Positions 6,419-14,975 of a DNA stretch of 64,000 nucleotides are shown in pieces. The translations under genes were made by a program, and so were the position numbers. A model generated the notes under the pieces. The model saw only the letters and a program-made list of their open reading frames with translations. It made no database searches and was not told the origin of the DNA. Position 1 is the first letter of the stretch, and each line of letters opens with the position of its first letter. Source of the DNA: Amaricoccus macauensis (GTDB lineage Bacteria; Pseudomonadota; Alphaproteobacteria; Rhodobacterales; Rhodobacteraceae); assembly GCF_014201905.1 (NCBI RefSeq), contig NZ_JACHFM010000001.1:62001-126000 (forward strand). The letters are read 5' to 3'.

Positions 6419-8776
6419 CTATTCTCCCGAGAAAAGGTCAGAGTTGCTGTCATCGAGGGCGATGCCCCGGAATCCCTTCGCGGCGCGGGTGTTGTGACGC
6501 TCGAATCCCCGGACGATCAGGGCTTCCGAGAAGCGCTTGACCGAGCCTGCGAACTCGCCGTTCGCATCGGCCCACGCCTTCCAGTCGGCGAACATCGCGG
6601 AGGTGCTGGCGCTGAGGTGCAACCCGACAGAGCAGCGCTCGTCGATCCAGCGACCGATGGCGTCCTCGGCCTCGAAGTAATCCTCAGTCGCAGCCATCAC
6701 GGCGGGCGGAGGGCGCAGCCCTGTCCGCTGCCATTCGATGCAGCCCTCGAGCGCCCATGCGAGGATCCCGTCGCGTTCGGCGAGCAGCCTATCGGCCAGG
6801 TGCTTGTCGCGCCGTGCGGGCGGGATGGTGACCGTGAACGGCACCATGTGCAGGCGCCGCTTCATCGCCTCGTCGACGTTGCGGATTGAAGGCTTGTGGT
6901 TGCCGACGATCAGCAGCTTGAACTGCGGGATGAACTCGAAGAAATCCTGCCGCATGAAGCGGGCCGTGATCTTGTCGCCCCCGGTCAGCGCCTTGAGTTT
7001 GCTCTCGGCCCAGCGGCTGCCCTGTTCCGTTTCGATGGACGTGACGATGCGCGCCCCGCGCAGGCCCGCCATGTCGGTCGGGTGGCGATCACCCTGCGTG
7101 GCCATGAACATGTCCATTGGCGCGACGGTGGCGTAGTCGCCAAGGATGGCGGTCAGGGTGTTGGCGAAAACGGATTTCCCATTGGCGCCGGTGCCGTAGA
7201 GAAAGAAAAGGGCATGCTCGGTGGTGACGCCGGTCAGGCAGTAGCCCGCCATGCGCTGCAGGTAGGACTGCAGTTCGCCATCCCCGCCCGTGACGGTTTC
7301 GAGAAACCCGAGCCAGACCGGACAGGCGTCTGCGACCGATGCCCCGGCAATGCGGGTCATGAAGAGGCCGGGGTCGTGGAGCAGCGAGGCGCCGCTGCGC
7401 AAATCGACCACACCGCCGGGCGTGTTCAACAGCCAGGGATCGCGATCCCACGGCTCCGTCGTGGTTGCGTGGCGGCGGTCGGAACGGGCAAGCCGCTCCA
7501 CGGCGGAGACGGTCGCGGCGCTGGAAAGCTTCGCCTTGAGCCGCGCAGACCCGGCACGGGCCGCCGCCTCGCGGCAGATCATCCGGGCCAGATCGAAGGC
7601 CTGCAGCGTCTCCTCTCGCCGCCAGAGCTTGCCCGACCAGGTCAGCCATTGCCCCCAGCCGGCGACGTAGCGCCATGTCTCGGCGTGTCGGGCTGCGAAG
7701 GCTGCGGCGAGCGCATCCTCGGTGAAGCGCACCGGCACCGGCCCATCATGCCCCCCGCCAGCTGGGCCGCCGCCATCGGGACCGTCATCCTCGTCATCGA
7801 TCTCGCCGTTGCGTGCGGCGTCGCGTTTCCAGAGGCGTTCGGCTTCCTCGCGCAGCCGATCCTCCGGCCAGGGAGGGGCAACGCGGGCCATGTTGTAGGA
7901 GACGATTTCCTCCCACGCCTGTTCGCGCGGCACGTGGCCTTCGCGGGCACGGCGGATCCAGTAACCGATTACGCGCGACAGTGCGTCGAACCGCGTGGTG
8001 CCATCCACGCCGCCTTCGCGAACCTGGCGGCCGAACAGCTCAGTCACGCTGCCGCGCTCGGTCGCGGCCATGTTGAAGTCGAGCCCGTTCTCGCCGTCGA
8101 GCGGCGGCATCGCGATGATCGCCTCGAGCAGCTCGCCAAGGTCGTGATCGCGAGGATCGTGGTTCAGGATCTGCACCAGCCGCCGAAGACCCTGTTTGGC
8201 GTGGATCGATCCCGCCACGCGGATCGGCTGGTGCGCTGACCGGAACGAAGGGTCGCCGCCGACCTTCGCGGCGATCATGTGCCGGGCGCGGCAGACCGTG
8301 GCGATGTCTTCGCCTTCGGCGGGCTCGGTCAGACGCCAGTAGAGGTGCAGCTTGCGCTGGCCCTCGGCGGTGACACCACCGGATGCGACCTCGAGTGTCG
8401 GGCAACCGAGGTGCTGCACAAGGTGGTCGCGCTTCGCGCCGATGTCGCCATGGTCGAGATCGACCAGCACCACCTGCGTCTGGACGATGCTCTCCGCCCG
8501 CGCGTCGCCGGGAGCCGCAACCGTACCGGGCGCCACGAACAAGGCCATGCCGGCGTCGCTCGCCCATGTCGCCTGAAGCGCGAGTTTCGCGGCGAGCGTG
8601 GCGTCCGCTTCGATGAAGGGCACATGCGGCGGGCCATCGCCCGCGCCTTTCTCTGCGAGCGCACGGACCGGCACCCAGCCGTCGCAGTAGCCGAACACCA
8701 CGTCGGCATAGATCGCGATCATTTCAGCGTCGGGCGCGACGTCGTCGGGCGCGATGGTGTCGGACGGGACCGTCAT
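6419..8776 (-). CDS. P4-type primase/helicase (D5-like)
   Basis: 785 aa from an ATG overlapping the stop of the Cas4-like gene as ATGA. Residues about 90-180 show a prim-pol-like region (QVVLVDLDHGDIGAKRDHL, KLHLYWRL). A linker rich in Asp/Gly (DDEDDGPDGGGPAGGG) separates the C-terminal D5/P4-type SF3 helicase. That domain has Walker A GTGANGKSVFANTL, the following DMAGLRGARIVTSIETEQG region and the sensor-like FKLLIVGNHKP. It should prime and unwind phage DNA during replication. Length fits the primase-helicase fusions of mobile elements. It is the centre of a four-gene DNA-processing operon with RuvC-like and Cas4-like nucleases. Confidence 0.9.
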   Translation of the reverse strand: MTVPSDTIAPDDVAPDAEMIAIYADVVFGYCDGWVPVRALAEKGAGDGPPHVPFIEADATLAAKLALQATWASDAGMALFVAPGTVAAPGDARAESIVQTQVVLVDLDHGDIGAKRDHLVQHLGCPTLEVASGGVTAEGQRKLHLYWRLTEPAEGEDIATVCRARHMIAAKVGGDPSFRSAHQPIRVAGSIHAKQGLRRLVQILNHDPRDHDLGELLEAIIAMPPLDGENGLDFNMAATERGSVTELFGRQVREGGVDGTTRFDALSRVIGYWIRRAREGHVPREQAWEEIVSYNMARVAPPWPEDRLREEAERLWKRDAARNGEIDDEDDGPDGGGPAGGGHDGPVPVRFTEDALAAAFAARHAETWRYVAGWGQWLTWSGKLWRREETLQAFDLARMICREAAARAGSARLKAKLSSAATVSAVERLARSDRRHATTTEPWDRDPWLLNTPGGVVDLRSGASLLHDPGLFMTRIAGASVADACPVWLGFLETVTGGDGELQSYLQRMAGYCLTGVTTEHALFFLYGTGANGKSVFANTLTAILGDYATVAPMDMFMATQGDRHPTDMAGLRGARIVTSIETEQGSRWAESKLKALTGGDKITARFMRQDFFEFIPQFKLLIVGNHKPSIRNVDEAMKRRLHMVPFTVTIPPARRDKHLADRLLAERDGILAWALEGCIEWQRTGLRPPPAVMAATEDYFEAEDAIGRWIDERCSVGLHLSASTSAMFADWKAWADANGEFAGSVKRFSEALIVRGFERHNTRAAKGFRGIALDDSNSDLFSGE

Positions 8777-9519
8777 GCCCAGCAGCGTTCCCGCCACGCA
8801 CAGAAGCGGCATTCGAAGTGGTCGGGGTCGGCCGTGTGGCGGGGAAGAAGTTCACCCGCATCACAGGCGCGCAGAATCGTCACCGCCTTGTCGCTGGCGG
8901 ACTGGGCGAGTGCGGCATCGAACGGCACGAGTTCGTGCCAGATCTCGCACGTGTCCTTGTTGATCGCCGTGAAGAGCGCGGGCGCCTCGGTCAGGCCGAG
9001 ATAGGCCTGGTAGAGCGCGATCTGCGCGGCGTAGACTGGCTTGGCCTTTCTGACGCCGTGCTTCGCGATTTCCCGCCAGTTCTTGGCGTTCGCCGATTTG
9101 CACTCCCAGAGCGCAGGAACCGCCATGCCGTTCGGCGCGGCGACGACCACCCCGTCGGCATGGCCTTGCACACGTCCGCCCACGACCGAGAAGCCGAACT
9201 GATCGCCATGGCGATTGCGCGTGCGAAGGTCGAACCCGGCCCTGCGCAGCCAGACGATAGCCAGGTCTTCGAGAACGTGCCCGAGCGCGAAGATCCGCAG
9301 GGACTTGCCCGAGAACCCGGCGCCCGGGTCCTTCGGCGTCTTCAGGTATTCGTACTGCAGCCTGCGCTGGCAGATGTCACCCAGCCGACTGCCTCCGAGA
9401 TAGTCGCGTTGGGGACGTTCGGCCTGTTCCGCCACGAGGGCGGTGTCGATGCAGGCATTGACGGTGTCCGCGAAACTGGGCGGCTTCTCCCGATGGTTGA
9501 AGTCGAAACCGGCGTCCAT
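8773..9519 (-). CDS. Cas4/RecB-like PD-(D/E)XK nuclease
   Basis: 248 aa. Nuclease motifs: RIFALGHVLEDLAI (His/Glu helix, about residue 75), GRVQGHADGVVV (motif II Asp, about 118) and PALWECKSAN (motif III E-x-K, about 138). One Cys at DICQRRLQ near residue 50 and three in FECRFCAWRERCW at the C-terminus make the four-Cys pattern that binds an iron-sulfur cluster in Cas4 and AddB-type enzymes. There is no CRISPR locus here, so it is a phage exonuclease, probably generating ssDNA ends for recombination together with the Sak4-like ATPase and ssDNA-binding protein encoded further right. Its stop is fused to the primase start, and its own ATG follows a TGATG junction. Confidence 0.88.
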   Translation of the reverse strand: MDAGFDFNHREKPPSFADTVNACIDTALVAEQAERPQRDYLGGSRLGDICQRRLQYEYLKTPKDPGAGFSGKSLRIFALGHVLEDLAIVWLRRAGFDLRTRNRHGDQFGFSVVGGRVQGHADGVVVAAPNGMAVPALWECKSANAKNWREIAKHGVRKAKPVYAAQIALYQAYLGLTEAPALFTAINKDTCEIWHELVPFDAALAQSASDKAVTILRACDAGELLPRHTADPDHFECRFCAWRERCWA

Positions 9520-9725
9520 CAGAACGGCACCTCCGGATCAGGCCGGGGCGCGCTGGTCTGCATCGCCTCTTGGAAACCGTCGACGGCGGCGGTCGCGAGC
9601 GCGAGCGCCTGTTCTTCGCTGAGATCGGCGAACCGCGTGGTCCATCCGATCTCGGCCATCAGTTCGGCCATGTTGCGGAGGGCGGCGCGCAGGGCTGCCT
9701 GTTCGCGTTTGTCTGGATCGATCAT
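9519..9725 (-). CDS. Small hypothetical phage protein upstream of the Cas4-like nuclease
   Basis: 68 aa, unrecognised. Mostly helical: DKREQAALRAALRNMAELM then LSEEQALALATAAVDGFQEAM; the tail is Pro-rich. The stop shares a base with the start of the nuclease gene (TGATG), so both are likely made together. No catalytic residues stand out. It may be a small partner or regulator of the nuclease. Confidence 0.6.
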   Translation of the reverse strand: MIDPDKREQAALRAALRNMAELMAEIGWTTRFADLSEEQALALATAAVDGFQEAMQTSAPRPDPEVPF

Positions 9726-9799
9726 GCGCCGACCCCGCTAGTGGGCGCTGGCGTGAGGGAATGCGGGATGGCGCGGCGCGCCGGGTAGATGCTGTTCAT
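9722..9799 (-). CDS. Possible 25-aa leader peptide at the head of the operon
   Basis: A 26-codon frame begins MNSIYPARRAIPHSL and ends in an ATGA overlap with the 68-aa gene. A GGAG-containing sequence lies just upstream, within a GGAGAG-CATCT-GGAGCTCTCC region. The ATGA junction is the main support, since all downstream genes of this operon are coupled in the same way. It may be a real micro-protein or a translated leader; length alone gives no proof. Confidence 0.35.
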   Translation of the reverse strand: MNSIYPARRAIPHSLTPAPTSGVGA

Positions 9800-9945
9800 G
9801 GGAGAGCTCCAGATGCTCTCCTCACCTACCGGCGGGGGTGGCGGACTGTCGGATGGCGCTCAGGGAACCTTTCGCGAACAGATACTTGTGCCAGAACCGG
9901 TCCGTCAGTAGCCTAAACTTCCACCGATTCATCCAGGAGTCGCGA

Positions 9946-11139
9946 ATGGCGTCATTTAATCCAAAAGTATTTATCCGTCCGGACGGCTTGAAGCGGATAG
10001 CAAATGTCCACTTAATCGAACTTCTCGAGCCATGGCGCGATTACTTCGCAAAGCGCGGGTTTGTTTTTCCAACTGACCCGACGGATGAGTTTCCACACAA
10101 CGATCTGGCGAAGACTCTCCTCTCGTACGATCCCGAAATGCCGATGGAGCTCATGAACGGGCTCTATTACATCGACGAGGCTGCCTCGGATGAAACGCTC
10201 GAATGGTTGCTTGAGCGTGCGATGGAGGAAGGTATCGCGATTTCGCCCGCCGCAAATCCGACAACCGCCGATGTTGCAGTCCAGATCCACCTCGCTCGCC
10301 CCGGCGTTCTCGAGGCAAGAACAGTTCGAGCGATCGCATTCAACAAATCGGCCTTCCAATACTATCCGGGCCGACACGGCGACGGGCGCGAGCTTCCTGA
10401 GGTCGCAGAGACACATCTGGCGCGCATGACTGAGATCATGAACCCTTGGTTCCACGAGCGCAGAAAAGGCCGTGGTGTGCGCGCCTTCTGTTTTCGGCGG
10501 GAGCAGAAGTTCTGGTTGGTCATCCGCCATGGAAAGGCGGCGGTTCGCGAGGGCAAGCACGAGGAAGACGGCGAATCCGGTGCCGCGTTCTACCGGCCGC
10601 AAAAGCACGACGTAATCATATACGACGCAGTGCTGGATCTCCTCGGCATCAACGCAGAGACCAAGGGCGAACGGGATCTGTATCGTAATACGTTGGGTGG
10701 GCTGGTCTTCAACCGGTCGAACTATTTCGGTGAAGGCGAAGTTTTCACCCTCGCGCCGATCAGAACAGTCGGGCCCGATATCCTGAAGTGCGGCGATGTC
10801 GACGGCGTGACGCGCGTCCGTCTGCTGGAAGTGGTGCGCGTGATCCCGGGTGATCCTCCTCAGATCGATATTCGGCGCTCGTCGCACCTCTACCAGTCTC
10901 TCGGGACACACTGGCAGCAAGCGCTCTCGCGCGGAAAGATCACCTCCGCCAAGTTCGGCTTCCTGTTCGAGGATTCGAGTCGCGAGCGTGGTGTCCACAT
11001 CCGCCTCGACTCGGCCCGCTACGACCGGGATTCGGATGCCGAACGAGTTGAGGCCTGGCTCCGCGAGCGTGGGTTCTTCGACATCAGCAGGGAGATGGAT
11101 GTGATCGATGAGGACGAGCCGGTTCTGGCAGGCGCTTGA
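9946..11139 (+). CDS. Unrecognised 397-aa protein, first gene of a two-gene cassette
   Basis: The ATG at MASFNPKVFIRPDGL follows AGGAG with good spacing; in-frame codons before it are not convincing. The protein is mixed alpha/beta, with no signal peptide or membrane segment. Visible blocks: an acidic helical N-terminal half (LEWLLERAMEEGIAI), a basic middle (PWFHERRKGRGVRAFCFRRE), an aromatic stretch HDVIIYDAVLDLLGI followed by ERDLYRNTLGGLVF, and a C-terminal part rich in Arg/Asp (VHIRLDSARYDRDSDAERVE). I do not recognise a family. The first 150 bases are clearly more A/T-rich than neighbours, a sign of separate origin. It overlaps the second gene by 32 bases and is inserted between two phage replication blocks, which suggests a cargo (moron or defence) cassette. 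Confidence 0.85.
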   Translation: MASFNPKVFIRPDGLKRIANVHLIELLEPWRDYFAKRGFVFPTDPTDEFPHNDLAKTLLSYDPEMPMELMNGLYYIDEAASDETLEWLLERAMEEGIAISPAANPTTADVAVQIHLARPGVLEARTVRAIAFNKSAFQYYPGRHGDGRELPEVAETHLARMTEIMNPWFHERRKGRGVRAFCFRREQKFWLVIRHGKAAVREGKHEEDGESGAAFYRPQKHDVIIYDAVLDLLGINAETKGERDLYRNTLGGLVFNRSNYFGEGEVFTLAPIRTVGPDILKCGDVDGVTRVRLLEVVRVIPGDPPQIDIRRSSHLYQSLGTHWQQALSRGKITSAKFGFLFEDSSRERGVHIRLDSARYDRDSDAERVEAWLRERGFFDISREMDVIDEDEPVLAGA

Positions 11140-12193
11140 GGCGCTTGGCGGCTCGGCTCCGCAACGTGATTGGGTACGAGAACTCGGTGAGGACTGGGCC
11201 ATCGCTGGGGCGCTGCTGCACAGAACCGGCGATTTCGCCGAAGAGCTCGTGTGCCCGCGCTCGAGCGAAAACGGTTGCTTCCGCCACCTCGTTCTGCTGC
11301 CCGACGGCAAGTTCCGGGCAGATTGCGGCGATGTTCCGCGCCGCTGCGACACCCTCCGTCTCGAGAGGGACGACGTTCGGATCCTCGCGCTTCACCGTGG
11401 CAAGCTTGCCTCCGCCCTGATCCGCGCGTTCGGCCTGCAAGACACGACACCGGTTGTGGCTCCCACGCCTATGCTTGCCCTCGGACGTTACGACATGCGG
11501 TCGGGGGTCGGATTCGCCGTCTTCCTTGGCCTAACCGAGCAAGGAGCCCCATTTATCTTCGCCGATCTCGCACCGGTCTTTCGCACACCTGGCCCGAAAG
11601 CGGTGTTGGTCCCGCATGCCTCGGCCATCGACTGTGATCTGTCATCGAGGCTGGCCGAAGCGGAGGCGCGTGTCTTCCTTCTCGACGATGTCGTCGTTTG
11701 GGACCAGAAGACTACGCTCGCGGCTCGGTTCGATCCTAGGACGATCTTCCGAGACCTGATCGCGAAGCTTCCGGGCTCCGGCGATGACGCACCAGCACCA
11801 CCGGCAATCGCGCTGCCACCTGGCACGACCTGGTCGTCGATCCGGATCGCATTCGAGAATGACGAGCTGTTCAATTTTAGCGGGCCGGGCGTTCAACGCG
11901 CCGTAGCGCCTGCTGATGTCGGCATGGCGGACAAGCGTACAGGCAAGGCACGACTCCCGTGGGAGTGGCTGCGCAGTTTCGCGCTTCACGGCGGCCGAAT
12001 ACCCGTGGGCAAGAGTAGCGCCCAGAAGCACAAGCAGTTCGTTAGCGAGCAACTCTCAGCCTTCACCGGGATTGTCGAGGACCCCATCGGGGACGATTCC
12101 GGCCAATACGTCGCGAGGTTTACCATCGACGGCAGCGGACTGAGGCAGGGCGTCGCAGGTCTGTCCCGGCGAAATCTCGCTGACGACGACTGA
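11108..12193 (+). CDS. Unrecognised 361-aa protein with Cys-rich N-terminal domain, second gene of the cassette
   Basis: It starts inside the end of the previous gene (32-bp overlap, different frame), so translation is likely coupled. Residues 1-35 (FWQALEALGGSAPQRDWVRE) could be a short helical or winged unit. Residues about 45-85 contain spaced cysteines (VCPRSSENGCFRH, then FRADCGDVPRRCDTLRLE), a pattern that could hold zinc. The middle has a beta-rich region (YDMRSGVGFAVFLG, PFIFADLAPVF), and the C-terminal quarter is basic. No nuclease, ATPase or methylase motif is clear. The cassette closes with a strong terminator 30 bases downstream. Function unknown; DNA or RNA sensing plus an effector partner is one guess. 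Confidence 0.85.
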   Translation: MRTSRFWQALEALGGSAPQRDWVRELGEDWAIAGALLHRTGDFAEELVCPRSSENGCFRHLVLLPDGKFRADCGDVPRRCDTLRLERDDVRILALHRGKLASALIRAFGLQDTTPVVAPTPMLALGRYDMRSGVGFAVFLGLTEQGAPFIFADLAPVFRTPGPKAVLVPHASAIDCDLSSRLAEAEARVFLLDDVVVWDQKTTLAARFDPRTIFRDLIAKLPGSGDDAPAPPAIALPPGTTWSSIRIAFENDELFNFSGPGVQRAVAPADVGMADKRTGKARLPWEWLRSFALHGGRIPVGKSSAQKHKQFVSEQLSAFTGIVEDPIGDDSGQYVARFTIDGSGLRQGVAGLSRRNLADDD

Positions 12194-12221
12194 CCCTTTT
12201 CGAACTTTTTTCCTGCCACGC

Positions 12222-12256
12222 AACCCCATGAAACCATTCGGTTTCGTGGGTTTTTT
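12222..12256 (+). terminator. Rho-independent terminator of the two-gene cassette
   Basis: The stem AACCCCATGAAACC-ATTC-GGTTTCGTGGGTT is followed directly by TTTTT. It is one of the clearest intrinsic terminators in the window and isolates the two-gene unit upstream from the sigma-like gene downstream. Confidence 0.85.
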
Positions 12257-12355
12257 CTGCGTCGTTCGCTCTGATTTCGAGCCCGTTCCGCGAATTTTCG
12301 CCGGTCCCGGTCACTCGGGCCGCGTGCCCGTCCACCTGGACGAAGGCGAAACTTC

Positions 12356-12967
12356 ATGGAGCGTTTCCACCCAATTTGCGACGCGCGCTCGCGCGTCTCC
12401 CGCAACATCATCATCCGGGCCGAACGGCTGGCGCGGTCGGGCTCGGTTCCCGGCATGGACGCCGAGGACATCAAACAGGACCTGCGTCTGCACCTCTATC
12501 GCCGCGACGACAGGTTCGACCCCTCCCGCGGTCAGTACGACACGTTTGCAGACCGCGTTCTGGCGAACCGCATCGCCACGCTGGCCGCGCCGACCGAACG
12601 CCTGCGGGCCGAGCGGGCGTGGGTCGACTTCGACACTCCGTCCCAGGGTCGCGGCAACGACGAGATGTTGCCGCTCGCTGAAACCCTCCCTGACAGCGAG
12701 ATGCCGCACGCCGCCGTCGCGCGTGCACCGGACGAGGCGTTCGGGCTGGTCCGCGATGTCCGGCGCCTTCTCGCAGGGCTGACACCGACCTGCAGGGATG
12801 TCGCGCTGGCGCTGATCGACATGTCGCCGACGGAGGCAGCCGAGGCCCTCGGGATCCATCGCAGCACAGTCTACGCCCGGCTCGGCACGATCCGGAAGGC
12901 GGCCGAGGCGCTTGATCTCGCCGCATATCTCGGCGCCGCCCCGACAGTCTCGGAGGCCCGCCGGTAG
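12356..12967 (+). CDS. Phage-borne sigma-70-family-like regulator
   Basis: 203 aa. Residues about 35-80 fit sigma region 2 (GMDAEDIKQDLRLHLYRRDD, RGQYDTFADRVLANRIATL). Residues about 140-185 fit region 4 with a helix-turn-helix (LTPTCRDVALALIDM, TEAAEALGIHRSTVYARLG). It should direct RNA polymerase to a subset of promoters, most likely phage late or DNA-processing genes to its right; this is inference. The start is not fixed by a strong ribosome site; the ATG used keeps all conserved residues. It follows the terminator of the cassette, so it has its own promoter region in the 100 bases upstream. Confidence 0.75.
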   Translation: MERFHPICDARSRVSRNIIIRAERLARSGSVPGMDAEDIKQDLRLHLYRRDDRFDPSRGQYDTFADRVLANRIATLAAPTERLRAERAWVDFDTPSQGRGNDEMLPLAETLPDSEMPHAAVARAPDEAFGLVRDVRRLLAGLTPTCRDVALALIDMSPTEAAEALGIHRSTVYARLGTIRKAAEALDLAAYLGAAPTVSEARR

Positions 12968-13145
12968 GTGACAACAGGACCGGCGATGACCCGGTTCCAC
13001 CAAGTTTCATGCCGGGCCCTCGGAGGAATGCAACACCCCCACGCGGGGAAACACTCCGACCGCAAGCTCCAGGGCGGCGTCAGGCCCGGCAGCAGTCTTC
13101 CCGACGATCCCTGGACACCAACCGACGAAACCACGGAGCATCACC

Positions 13146-13439
13146 ATGTTCACGACTTCCCCCCTGAAACGCCTGCGCCAGTCGAGCTGGATGGAGGCGA
13201 TCCCCGACACGATCAACGTTCCGGCCCTGTCTGAGAGGCCGAACCGCGCGGTGCCGATCGAGCGCGCCACTGTGGACGACATCGAGTTCGCGCTTGTCGC
13301 CCTGGCGCGGCAGCAGTCCGAGCTCTACCGGCTCACGAGTGCGCTTGGCGACGTGTTGAAGATGGCGCGCCGCCAGGGCGCCTGTGGCGCGGACATCGCC
13401 ATTTCGGCCGCTGTGCGGGATCTGGAGGGCGGCAAGTGA
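13146..13439 (+). CDS. Small hypothetical phage protein coupled to the ATPase gene
   Basis: 97 aa, unrecognised. The ATG follows GGAG at suitable distance. The C-terminal half is helical (DDIEFALVALARQQSELYRL) and ends in LEGGK; the first 40 residues look extended. Its TGA overlaps the GTG of the next gene (GTGA), so it is probably translated with the Sak4-like ATPase and may assist it. No enzyme motif is visible. Confidence 0.65.
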   Translation: MFTTSPLKRLRQSSWMEAIPDTINVPALSERPNRAVPIERATVDDIEFALVALARQQSELYRLTSALGDVLKMARRQGACGADIAISAAVRDLEGGK

Positions 13440-14332
13440 GCGCCCCCTTCGGCGGCGGGCCGCTCCGCATAATCAAGGCCGACGAACGCCTGCGCGAGGC
13501 GCGCGGCATCAAGGGGGTGCTCACGGGCACCTCTGGCATCGGCAAGACCACGCAGCTGCTGACCCTCGATCCGCAGCGAACGCTTTTCCTGAACCTCGAG
13601 GCGGGCGAGTTGGCCGTTCAGGGCTGGCCCGGCGACGAGATCCGCATCCGCGACTGGGAGGTCGCCCGCGATCTCGCCGCCTGGATCGGCGGCGCCAACC
13701 CGGCCATGCGGGACGACCAGTCCTATGGGCCCGGGCACTTCGCGCGGGTCTGCGCGGCCTTCGGTCCCGCCGGCCAGCTCGACAAGTACGACACGGTCTT
13801 CGTCGACAGCATCTCCGTCGCCTCCCGCATCTGCCTTCAGTGGTGCAAGGGCCAATCCCAGGCCCAGTCCGACCGCACCGGCAAGCCGGATCTCCGCGCG
13901 ACCTACGGGTTGCTCGGCCAGGAGATGATCGGCTGGCTCACGCATCTGCAGCACACGCCCGCCAAGAACATCTGGCTGGTCGGTCTTCTCGACCGCAAGC
14001 TCGACGACTTCGGCAAGCCCTTCTTCTCGATGCAGATCGAGGGATCGAAGACCGGCCTCGAATTGCCCGGCATCGTCGACGAAGTCGTGACCCTGACCGA
14101 ACTGCGCCCCGAGAAGGGTGACCCGTTCAGGGCGTTCATCTGCACCACCATCAACGATTTCGGCCTGCCTGCGAAGGACCGCAGCGGCCGGTTGTCGATG
14201 ATCGAGCCCGCCCATCTCGGGCGGCTCATGGCGAAGATCCGTGGTCCGCGCCCCGATGGCGCTGCCCGCCTGAACTTCGATCTGCCCGCGGCCGCCACCG
14301 CACCCAATCCCCCGACGACGAAAGGAGCATGA
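13436..14332 (+). CDS. RecA/Sak4-like phage recombination ATPase
   Basis: 298 aa with a GTG start in a GTGA overlap. Walker A GTSGIGKTTQLLTL is at about residue 30 and Walker B-like KYDTVFVDSISV at about 120, followed by a Gln/Lys-rich loop (WCKGQSQAQSDRTGK) and the RecA-like strand NIWLVGLLDRKLDD. This is the layout of short single-domain RecA-like phage ATPases that anneal or exchange strands. The next gene is a probable ssDNA-binding protein, the usual partner. It likely works with the Cas4-like nuclease on the opposite arm in recombination-dependent replication. Confidence 0.82.
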   Translation: MSAPFGGGPLRIIKADERLREARGIKGVLTGTSGIGKTTQLLTLDPQRTLFLNLEAGELAVQGWPGDEIRIRDWEVARDLAAWIGGANPAMRDDQSYGPGHFARVCAAFGPAGQLDKYDTVFVDSISVASRICLQWCKGQSQAQSDRTGKPDLRATYGLLGQEMIGWLTHLQHTPAKNIWLVGLLDRKLDDFGKPFFSMQIEGSKTGLELPGIVDEVVTLTELRPEKGDPFRAFICTTINDFGLPAKDRSGRLSMIEPAHLGRLMAKIRGPRPDGAARLNFDLPAAATAPNPPTTKGA

Positions 14333-14334
14333 CA

Positions 14335-14964
14335 ATGGCGAGCGACATGGATTTCAACGGCGCGGACACGCAGGACGCCGCTTTCGACCTCATCCCGGCC
14401 AACACGCTGGTCAAGGTCTGCCTCACCGTCCGCCCCGGCGGCGCGGGCCCGGAAGGCTGGCTCACCCAGAGCAAGACGAGCCCGGCCCTCTACCTCAACA
14501 CCGAGGCAGTCGTGATGGAGGGGCCGTTCGCGCGGCGCCGCATCTACACGCGCATCGGATTTCGCGGAAAAGCTGCGGGCGGTCCCGGCGACGACACCTA
14601 TGGCAACCGCGGGCGCGCCATGATCCGCGGCATCCTCGAATCCGCCCGCGGCGTGCGTGCCGATGACCAGTCGAACGCCGCCCGCGCCGCGCGGATGATC
14701 CGCAGCCTCGGCGAGTTGAGCGGGCTGGAGTTCGTGGCGCGCATCGGCATCGAGCGCGACAAGGACAAGCCCGACGACACCGGGCGCAACGTCATCAAGG
14801 CCGCGCTCGGCGCCGACCATGCCGAATACGCTCGGGTGATGGGCAGCGTAGCCCAGCCACCGCAGCAGGGTCAGTTCACCGCCTCGGGCCCGCAGCTTGC
14901 AGACAACGGCATGGGTCAGTCGGGCGCGCCGTCCTCCGGCTCCGCGCCCTTCTGGGCACGCTGA
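14335..14964 (+). CDS. Probable phage ssDNA-binding protein (DUF669-like)
   Basis: 209 aa. Two ATGs occur 6 bases apart; GGAG is 7 nt from the second, which is therefore used. The N-terminal 80 residues form a beta-rich OB-like region (TLVKVCLTVRPGG, TSPALYLNTEAVVMEGPFA, RRIYTRIGF). Next comes a helical part with ARGVRADDQSNAARAARMI and a strand FVARIGIERDKDK, matching DUF669-type phage proteins. The C-terminus is Gln/Ser/Gly-rich and ends with aromatic residues (SAPFWAR), like the flexible tails of single-strand binders. Its place between the recombination ATPase and the helicase supports this. Confidence 0.72.
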   Translation: MASDMDFNGADTQDAAFDLIPANTLVKVCLTVRPGGAGPEGWLTQSKTSPALYLNTEAVVMEGPFARRRIYTRIGFRGKAAGGPGDDTYGNRGRAMIRGILESARGVRADDQSNAARAARMIRSLGELSGLEFVARIGIERDKDKPDDTGRNVIKAALGADHAEYARVMGSVAQPPQQGQFTASGPQLADNGMGQSGAPSSGSAPFWAR

Positions 14965-14975
14965 GGGGGACGACC

